Source of the DNA: Methanobacteriota archaeon
Lineage (GTDB): Archaea > Thermoplasmatota > Poseidoniia > Poseidoniales > Poseidoniaceae
Assembly (NCBI GenBank): GCA_002728035.1
Contig: PBUZ01000091.1
Location: forward strand, 1-11,988
Length of the DNA stretch: 11,988 nucleotides
Reading direction: 5' to 3'
The notes under the pieces: model-generated
What the model saw: only the letters and a program-made list of their open reading frames with translations
What the model was told of the DNA's origin: nothing
The model's database searches: none
Shown: positions 7,322-11,988 of the stretch, in pieces
Layout of the letters: every line of letters starts with the position of its first letter
How positions within the stretch are numbered: the stretch's first letter is position 1
Program-made: the position numbers and the translations under genes

Positions 7322-8437
7322 ATGGGACGAAACCTGATGAAAAACACGAAAGCCATGACCCTTGTATTGACCCTCTTGATCACCAGTTTGGCTGGTTGTA
7401 TCGGTGGCGAAGATACAGAGGTTGAACAGAAGACCATCAACATCGCCGGTAGCAGCACGGTGTTTCCAGTGGCCAGCGCCTGGGGCCAAGCCTACAGTGC
7501 AGCCAACGCTGACTTCACCGTCACCGTCGCAGGTGGAGGCTCCGGTGCCGGCGCATCAAAGGTGTGCAGCACAGACGCCGACAGCGTCAACATCGGCGAC
7601 ATGAGTCGAGGCTGGAAAACGTCTGAGGCGACGGTTGGCAGCGACGGCTACACCTATGATTGTCTGAATTCAGACATCACCGTCACGCAACTCATTGTCG
7701 CTATTGACGGCCTATCGGTCGTGATGAAGAAAGGTGGCGCAGCTGACCAGTGCGTCACCGACATGGGGGGCCTTTCGATGGCTCAACTACGTTGGATCTA
7801 CAGCGATTGGAGTGAAGATGACCTCGCCAATCATTCCGAGGGAGGGTTGGATATGAACTCCACAACGCCCAACAATGATGGTGACGGTATTCGTGAATGG
7901 GGAGACCTGCACGATTCCGATGCATGCCCCGACCAAGAGATCAAACTCTGGGGCGCAGATTCTGACTCAGGCACATACGAATACTTCGGTGAGCAGGTGT
8001 TTTGCAAGAAGTGTTTCGCCGACGCTGACCCCGTCTCAGAAGGTTTTGACTCCGAGAGAGGATACCAAAACTCAGCCGATGACAATCAAATCGTCAACGG
8101 CCTGACCGGTGATGAGTATGCCATTGGCTACTTTGGCTACGCTTACTACGAAGAGAATGCGAATGTTCTCTCTGTCGTTGCCATCGCCAACAACGATACG
8201 CATGGCGTCCAGGATGCTGGCAATGCTGTGGCCCCCGAGACCAGCACGGTCGCTGATGGCAGCTACGCCCCTCTCTCGCGATACATCTACATGAACGTCA
8301 ACAACAACGATTGGGATTTGGTTCGAGGCTTCTTTGACTACGGTTATTCTGACGCGGGCATGGAACACGTCGCCGATGTCGGCTATGTCCCCCTTCCTGC
8401 CTCGATGTTGGACGAGATGAAGGCCCGCCTGGGATGA
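7322..8437 (+). CDS. pstS: Phosphate-binding lipoprotein PstS
   Basis: PstS captures phosphate outside the cell and hands it to PstC/PstA. The N-terminus is a lipoprotein signal: basic start, hydrophobic TLVLTLLITS, lipobox LAGC with Cys26 as the anchor. The mature protein has the hallmarks of phosphate-type binding proteins: IAGSSTVFPVA (41-51), a GGGSGAGAS loop (71-79), IGDMSRGWK (91-99) and DSGTYEYF (215-222), where Ser/Thr/Arg/Asp side chains would hold phosphate. Six further cysteines (82, 114, 144, 202, 228, 231) suggest disulfides. Residues about 184-204 form an acidic loop, NNDGDGIREWGD then DSDACPD, resembling calcium-binding thrombospondin type 3 repeats. The 371-residue length is usual for the family. 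It is transcribed away from the pst operon, which lacks its own binding protein, so the two arms make one transporter. Confidence 0.93.
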   Translation: MGRNLMKNTKAMTLVLTLLITSLAGCIGGEDTEVEQKTINIAGSSTVFPVASAWGQAYSAANADFTVTVAGGGSGAGASKVCSTDADSVNIGDMSRGWKTSEATVGSDGYTYDCLNSDITVTQLIVAIDGLSVVMKKGGAADQCVTDMGGLSMAQLRWIYSDWSEDDLANHSEGGLDMNSTTPNNDGDGIREWGDLHDSDACPDQEIKLWGADSDSGTYEYFGEQVFCKKCFADADPVSEGFDSERGYQNSADDNQIVNGLTGDEYAIGYFGYAYYEENANVLSVVAIANNDTHGVQDAGNAVAPETSTVADGSYAPLSRYIYMNVNNNDWDLVRGFFDYGYSDAGMEHVADVGYVPLPASMLDEMKARLG

Positions 8438-8455
8438 TTCACGGTTCTGTCGGCT

Positions 8456-8686
8456 TCAGCGGTGTGGAGAGATCACCTCTTCCAGAATAAGGAGGGCCAT
8501 CTCGCACCGCTGGGCTCGGATGAGTGAGGCTATTGCGCTGAGCATGTGCTGGCAGTTGCACCCCTGTCCGACTCCCCAGCGTCCACTTTGCCTTTTTTTT
8601 GGTTGAGAGACGTGGCCGCTTTGCCACGCCCTTCGCTCGCAAGGATCGCTGCAGAGCGTTGGCCCTAGCGTCCACCACCCTCCCAA
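8456..8686 (-). pseudogene. Conserved segment B: short minus-strand open frame related to segment A
   Basis: The frame runs from ATG at 8686 to TGA at 8456 (76 codons). Its second half, from KKRQSGRWGVGQ onward, is the relative of segment A. It shares GRWGV, the CNC motif, AIASLI and AQR, and ends a few residues after the last shared helix. The first half reads poorly. A neighbouring frame (8439-8678) instead gives a basic stretch, ALQRSLRAKGVAKRPRLST, that looks more protein-like. The two frames would join if the run of eight A residues (minus strand, 8593-8600) were one base shorter. So this is either a frameshifted gene, a homopolymer sequencing error or a remnant. I do not recognise the family, and it could also be a functional small protein. 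Confidence 0.4.
8593..8600 (+). terminator. T-tract downstream of pstS
   Basis: Eight consecutive T residues occur about 155 bases after the pstS stop, preceded by GCC and with no hairpin directly before them. T-runs of this kind suffice for archaeal termination. The run also lies inside conserved segment B. Confidence 0.4.
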
Positions 8687-8708
8687 CGGCTCTTGGTTCG
8701 GGTTGGGA
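8681..8708. repeat. Seven-base perfect inverted repeat
   Basis: TCCCAAC (8681-8687) and GTTGGGA (8702-8708) form a perfect stem around a 14-base loop, about 34 bases before the TATA-like element of the next gene. It could be an operator or an RNA hairpin, or it could be chance. Confidence 0.35.
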
Positions 8709-8741
8709 TCTCTGAAGTTTGGAAATATGAAGGGGGAGTTC

Positions 8742-8748
8742 TTTTAAG
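8742..8748 (+). promoter_or_regulatory. TATA-like element giving a probable leaderless transcript
   Basis: TTTTAAG lies about 27 bases before the ATG at 8772, the normal distance from a TATA box to an archaeal transcription start. There is no Shine-Dalgarno sequence before that ATG, so the message probably begins at or very near the start codon. Confidence 0.5.
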
Positions 8749-8771
8749 ATTCATTCTTCCTTTCCAAAAGC

Positions 8772-10124
8772 ATGCAACACCTCGGAACGAAGGTGGTCCG
8801 GGTTGCACTTCTCTTGTCTGCCTTGATTTTCCTTCCAGTCGTTCGTGCTGAAGAGGGGGTAACAGAAACTGCAGACACATTGGATTTGGTCATCTTATCC
8901 ATGGGCCTCAACATTTTGATCGCAGCGGCATTGCTTTGGTTCATTATCAAACACAAAGACAATTTCGTTCAAAACAGGCTCTTCCTCTCCATCATTGCTC
9001 TGCTCTTCTTTGCGAACGGTCTTCTCTTCGCTGCAGAAGGCTTCCTTCAGTTGAAGGGTGCGACACTCTCTGCCCAATCCGTCGTCTTTCTCTCAATGCT
9101 CACCGTAAGCATGGACTTTTACACGGCCATGTTGTTTCCAATCATTTTCGTCCTCTTCCCTTCGCCGATTTTTACACAGCGAAAACACGTGATTGCCTTT
9201 GGCGTACTTGTTGCCGTGACCTATCTGGTCCTGCTCACCATCGGTGTTTTCGAACTGTTGCCATTAGCTGGTATTATTTTCGTGTCAAACATCATCATGC
9301 TCCCAGCATTTTTGATCCCTATCCGTTGGTACCTCCTCTATCGGGATAGCCCGTCACAAATTGAACGGAATCATGCAGTTGCTGCTGCTATGCTCGGAAT
9401 CGGGATCTTGATTTCCCAAGGCATGTTTTCTTGGCCATCGCTGTTCATCTTTGGTGGGGAAACGCTTGTTGGAGGCTTAACTGGATTGACAAGTGCAAGT
9501 GTTTCGGGTACCGTTTCATGGACCGTTGTGTTCAACCATTCACGTTTCATCATGACGAGTATGTTTTTGCTCTACATCGTCTTCAAGGAGCTGACCGTTT
9601 CAAAGGAGATTGTAAGCCCGCCTTTGCGTTTGGTCGCGTTGACGGTGTTTTTCGTGGGCATCGCCAATGCGATGGTCAGAGGCTTGGTCGATGACCCCTT
9701 GTTGTCCACCCTCTGGGAATTCTTTGCGATTCGTGGGACCTACGGTCTTGTACGTCCATTGATCATCGTCTATCTCTTGCTCAAATTCAATCTTATCAAC
9801 ATGGGCAACCCAGACGTCCGAAGGGTCGCCAGACTTGTGGCTTTGGTACTCATCAGCGTATGGGTTGCCATGGTGTTCGAAATTTTCCAGGCATTCTTGC
9901 CAATACCTCAATTGTTGTCCGCAGCGATCATCGGTGTTGTCCTCGCTTTCCTGATCGGTTGGGAGGACAGAGTGTTCGAAGATGTAGCAAGGGAATCGGA
10001 AGATTCTCAATTGTCGATCATCGATGAGTTCGTTGAACAGGATGATGTTTCAAGATTTATCGCACTGGGCCTGCTGACGATGATTATTGGGTGTTTCCTC
10101 GCCTTTGTGATTTCGGGGATGTGA
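8772..10124 (+). CDS. Unknown polytopic membrane protein (11 or more helices)
   Basis: I cannot name a family. The 450-residue protein starts with a possible signal peptide (VALLLSALIFLPVVRAEE, with a likely cleavage site near Ala26). Hydrophobic segments follow at about 37-60, 68-88, 103-130, 138-158, 163-188, 203-226, 255-272, 284-304, 318-338, 352-376, 380-396 and 428-448. A loop between the last two (about 397-427) is strongly acidic (WEDRVFEDVARESEDS). No catalytic motif, His-kinase domain or transporter signature was seen. The next gene begins 16 bases later on the same strand and encodes a single-span exported protein, so the two probably form a complex or share a pathway. The start fits a leaderless promoter. 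Its position behind pstS does not by itself imply a role in phosphate uptake. Confidence 0.8.
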   Translation: MQHLGTKVVRVALLLSALIFLPVVRAEEGVTETADTLDLVILSMGLNILIAAALLWFIIKHKDNFVQNRLFLSIIALLFFANGLLFAAEGFLQLKGATLSAQSVVFLSMLTVSMDFYTAMLFPIIFVLFPSPIFTQRKHVIAFGVLVAVTYLVLLTIGVFELLPLAGIIFVSNIIMLPAFLIPIRWYLLYRDSPSQIERNHAVAAAMLGIGILISQGMFSWPSLFIFGGETLVGGLTGLTSASVSGTVSWTVVFNHSRFIMTSMFLLYIVFKELTVSKEIVSPPLRLVALTVFFVGIANAMVRGLVDDPLLSTLWEFFAIRGTYGLVRPLIIVYLLLKFNLINMGNPDVRRVARLVALVLISVWVAMVFEIFQAFLPIPQLLSAAIIGVVLAFLIGWEDRVFEDVARESEDSQLSIIDEFVEQDDVSRFIALGLLTMIIGCFLAFVISGM

Positions 10125-10140
10125 TCGTATCATAAACGAA

Positions 10141-10812
10141 ATGTTCAGATTCAAAAAACCCGATGAGGGGGGCGCGTTTTACCAAAAAGAGCGTCGCATG
10201 GTGACCTTCGTTGCCATTTTCATCGTCATCTTGATCTTTGACACCATTGTGCTCAGGACCATCGATCCTCAACGGCTCATTCCACCAGACGAGACAAGCA
10301 AAGACTGGCTCATCGAAATTTCCGTTACCGAGGAAACAGAAACGATCAGTGAGGAATTAAGTGCAAATCAAATTCTTGAGACAACCTACACGGTCATGCT
10401 TTCTGAAAATGAATATCTCCAGTCTGTCTCGTTGGTCATACAGTGCTCTGATGAGGATGAACCAGGAGAAGGTTTCTCCGACGAGGTCCTTGCTCGCACG
10501 ACGCTCGATGCTGTTGATGGTAGCCCAACAGACAAAGAGGAATCCGGTTCATGTTTGGAGAATACGGAAGATGATCTCGTGTTGTCGTGGACGTTCATGG
10601 ACGCTTCTTCGGTTGAATTGAACCAAACAGAAAAAACAGAAACTGAAGTGTTGGCTTTGTTCGAAACGGGCAAAACTGGAACAGGTCTGTGGGCTGCAGA
10701 AATCGAACTCCAAGTTGTCACTCCTGGTGGAATCACTGCGGTGGATAACGGGGAGCAAGTGACCGTCACCTGGATTGTTTCAACGTTTGAAATCAATCTC
10801 ACTGCGAACTGA
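10141..10812 (+). CDS. Single-span membrane protein with acidic exported domain
   Basis: This 223-residue protein of unknown function has a short basic cytoplasmic tail (MFRFKKP to ERR), one membrane helix (about 21-39) and an exported domain of about 180 residues. The domain is rich in Glu, Asp, Thr and Ser and has alternating hydrophobic positions typical of beta-sandwich folds, for example near its C-terminus (EQVTVTWIVSTFEINL). Two cysteines (102 and 138) could form a disulfide. The start lies 16 bases after the polytopic membrane gene with no clear ribosome-binding site, so the two are probably co-transcribed. The simplest reading is an accessory or sensor subunit of the preceding membrane protein; this is inferred from context only. 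Confidence 0.75.
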   Translation: MFRFKKPDEGGAFYQKERRMVTFVAIFIVILIFDTIVLRTIDPQRLIPPDETSKDWLIEISVTEETETISEELSANQILETTYTVMLSENEYLQSVSLVIQCSDEDEPGEGFSDEVLARTTLDAVDGSPTDKEESGSCLENTEDDLVLSWTFMDASSVELNQTEKTETEVLALFETGKTGTGLWAAEIELQVVTPGGITAVDNGEQVTVTWIVSTFEINLTAN

Positions 10813-10881
10813 GGCGTCTTTGGTTGATCAACGTGTGTTCTCCTGCCGCAGTCCAGCCCGCTGGTCTCTGATTCCACTCTG

Positions 10882-10893
10882 CCTTTTTCTTTG
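10882..10893 (+). terminator. T-rich tract ending the two-gene membrane unit
   Basis: CCTTTTTCTTTG lies about 70 bases beyond the stop of the single-span membrane protein and just before the convergent esterase gene ends. T-rich tracts commonly end archaeal transcripts. The preceding bases (CCACTCTG) resemble those before the pstS T-tract (CCACTTTG). Confidence 0.4.
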
Positions 10894-10908
10894 GGAGTCG
10901 TAGCCGTA

Positions 10909-11856
10909 TCATCCTTCGATGGAGAACTGGCTGAGAAATTCCCAGAGCATCTGCGTGGTTGGGATGCCGTTCGGAGTTCCTCCCTGGTAGGCGTTATGCC
11001 CTGCCAAATGCAGGCTCATCAATCGAACCTCAGCACCCGCTTCGCATTCGTCATAGCCACGGATGTCGTAATTTTGTCCAACCTCCAAGAGTTCGTGGAC
11101 GGCACCACTGCACCCGTTGAGGTCCGCCCAGTATTCCATGTTTTGAACAGCCCCTCGATTGAAACCAGCACCTGGGTTGCCGATGGCAATCGTGGTGATG
11201 GCGGTGTTGTCCAGGTACTGGACAACGGGGTCGAGCACGCCATGAACCTCCATGAAGGGAATAGGGGTGGAATAGGTCGCAGGGGCGTCTTTCATCAGGT
11301 AGCCCGACATGCAACCCGCGGATGCGAGGACGGACTGCGTTTCAACGGCAAAGCGTTGGGTCATCATGCAGCCGTTGGACCACCCCGTCATGTGAATGCG
11401 GTTGGCGTCAACGGGGTGCTCTTTACTCGTGGTGTTGATGATCGTCATCAGGTAGCCCATGTCGTCGTAATCGTTGCGAAGACCGTCGATGTCAATGTCC
11501 CAGTTTCTCTCTCCGTGGGCTTGGGGGTAAGCAACGATGAATCCCTGTGCCTCAGCGAGCTCTGCGAACCCCGACATGTTGTATTGCAGGCTGTTGGTGC
11601 CACCTCCACCGTGAAGGTCAAGTACCATCGGCACCGGTTCGCCGATTGGAAGTTGTTCGGGCACCAGCAGCATCCAGCACCGTTCAACCTCAGCGATTTC
11701 AGCACAATGCGTGGTGAGGCCTGCTTGGCTCTCGCCATCCAGCGGCGACGAACCGTCTTCGGACACCTCCTCATTGTTTTGCGATAAGCAACCCGAGAGG
11801 TTGGCTAACATGAGTGTCGTCAGGACAGCGAAGACCAGCTGGTTGGTTTTCTTCAC
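10909..11856 (-). CDS. Secreted lipoprotein esterase of the PHB depolymerase/LpqC type
   Basis: This is an alpha/beta-hydrolase esterase of the family that includes polyhydroxybutyrate depolymerases and feruloyl or acetyl esterases. It is exported as a lipoprotein (hydrophobic VFAVLTTLMLANLSGC; lipobox LSGC, Cys23), followed by a low-complexity linker. Visible catalytic parts are the oxyanion-loop LHGGGG (81-86), nucleophile elbow GWSNG (158-162, Ser160), the likely acid Asp209 in HGVLDP, and His287 in LAGHNAY. Cysteines at 51, 60, 163, 182, 249 and 271 suggest disulfides suited to life outside the cell. The 315-residue length is normal. The start is GTG at 11856, preceded by GGGGTGAG at about six bases. 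Another minus-strand gene ends 35 bases upstream, so they may share a transcript. The natural substrate cannot be told from sequence. Confidence 0.85.
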   Translation of the reverse strand: MKKTNQLVFAVLTTLMLANLSGCLSQNNEEVSEDGSSPLDGESQAGLTTHCAEIAEVERCWMLLVPEQLPIGEPVPMVLDLHGGGGTNSLQYNMSGFAELAEAQGFIVAYPQAHGERNWDIDIDGLRNDYDDMGYLMTIINTTSKEHPVDANRIHMTGWSNGCMMTQRFAVETQSVLASAGCMSGYLMKDAPATYSTPIPFMEVHGVLDPVVQYLDNTAITTIAIGNPGAGFNRGAVQNMEYWADLNGCSGAVHELLEVGQNYDIRGYDECEAGAEVRLMSLHLAGHNAYQGGTPNGIPTTQMLWEFLSQFSIEG

Positions 11857-11891
11857 CGGTGCTCACCCCTTGCATCCTTCTCAATGGACGG

Positions 11892-11988
11892 TCACTCCAG
11901 TTTCTCTGCGTTGGCTTTGAATGCGACCACCGTCACGTCGATTTGGACGGTTTCGTCATCATCGTCGTCTTGCGTGGGCACTTGTGAA
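11892..11988 (-). CDS. C-terminal end of an unidentified protein (partial)
   Basis: The last 31 codons of a minus-strand gene enter from the right edge and end at TGA (11892-11894). The peptide has an acidic run (QDDDDDE) followed by alternating hydrophobic residues (VQIDVTVVAFKANAEKLE), which reads like the end of a beta-strand domain. Too little is visible to name it. It ends 35 bases before the esterase GTG start and may be in the same operon. Confidence 0.5.
   Translation of the reverse strand, partial: SQVPTQDDDDDETVQIDVTVVAFKANAEKLE

Larger units (their letters stand above)
8438..8771. other. Long intergenic region after pstS with segment B, T-tract and promoter
   Basis: No confident complete gene is present. 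The region holds conserved segment B on the minus strand, a T-tract that probably ends the pstS transcript, a 13-base motif seen twice here (8575-8587 and 8663-8675, CCC then C or T then AGCGTCCAC) and once in segment A (1439-1451), a seven-base inverted repeat, and the promoter of the next gene. Confidence 0.6.

Noticed and set aside
8681..8708. tRNA fragment or attachment site suggested by GGTTCG within the inverted repeat
   Set aside because: No acceptor, anticodon or complete T-arm could be assembled, and no integrase or second attachment copy is visible.
10830..10893. Possible third copy of segment A/B downstream of the single-span membrane gene
   Set aside because: Only about 16 bases around the T-tract match (CCACTxTGCCTTTTT). 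The GRWGV and CNC motifs and the helix are absent, so a shared terminator-like composition is enough to explain it.
10891..11787. A 298-codon plus-strand open frame opposite the esterase gene
   Set aside because: It is almost wholly antisense to a gene with clear lipobox and catalytic motifs, and its translation shows no domain or signal. It is a shadow frame caused by codon bias.
1..11988. CRISPR array, insertion sequence, rRNA or tRNA genes
   Set aside because: No regularly spaced repeats, transposase-like proteins, terminal inverted repeats or conserved RNA sequences were seen on reading both strands.

Overview
The window looks like a piece of a planktonic euryarchaeal genome, most probably Marine Group II (Poseidoniales) or a close relative. 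This is inferred from gene content and style, not from a marker gene. The clues are a phosphate regulator that fuses an AbrB-type DNA-binding domain to PhoU (an archaeal arrangement), TATA-like promoter elements, a probably leaderless transcript, and lipoproteins whose signal peptides end in short LAGC or LSGC lipoboxes. No rRNA, tRNA, CRISPR array or insertion sequence was seen.

Layout. Positions 1-1185 hold an unrecognised four-helix membrane protein, more A+T-rich than the rest. Positions 1186-1573 are mostly intergenic, with a terminator hairpin and a short conserved minus-strand open segment (copy A). Positions 1574-7168 are one tightly packed minus-strand operon, read from right to left: AbrB-PhoU regulator, pstC, pstA, pstB, phoU. 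Junctions overlap or are separated by only a few bases. A short intergenic region (7169-7321) carries divergent promoters, and pstS (7322-8437) runs the other way. Positions 8438-8771 hold copy B, a diverged relative of copy A, plus a T-tract and a small inverted repeat. Next come two plus-strand membrane genes of unknown function (8772-10124 and 10141-10812). They converge on a minus-strand lipoprotein esterase (10909-11856), and the 3' end of another minus-strand gene lies at the right edge.

How the genes work together. The core is a complete high-affinity phosphate importer. PstS is a lipid-anchored phosphate-binding protein, PstC and PstA form the channel, and PstB is the ATPase. A PhoU-type protein sits at each end of the operon, and the first carries an AbrB-like DNA-binding domain that could act on the divergent promoter. 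PstA and PstC are both much longer than typical bacterial versions. PstA has an extra exported domain, and PstS carries an acidic loop resembling a calcium-binding repeat.

The least expected signal is the pair of small related segments (A and B) lying just outside the two ends of the pst locus in the same orientation. Their differences fit minus-strand protein coding, yet neither is a clear complete gene. I did not find strong evidence for a wholly new multi-gene system. The best candidates for new biology are the A/B family, the PstA ectodomain and the two-gene membrane module after pstS.
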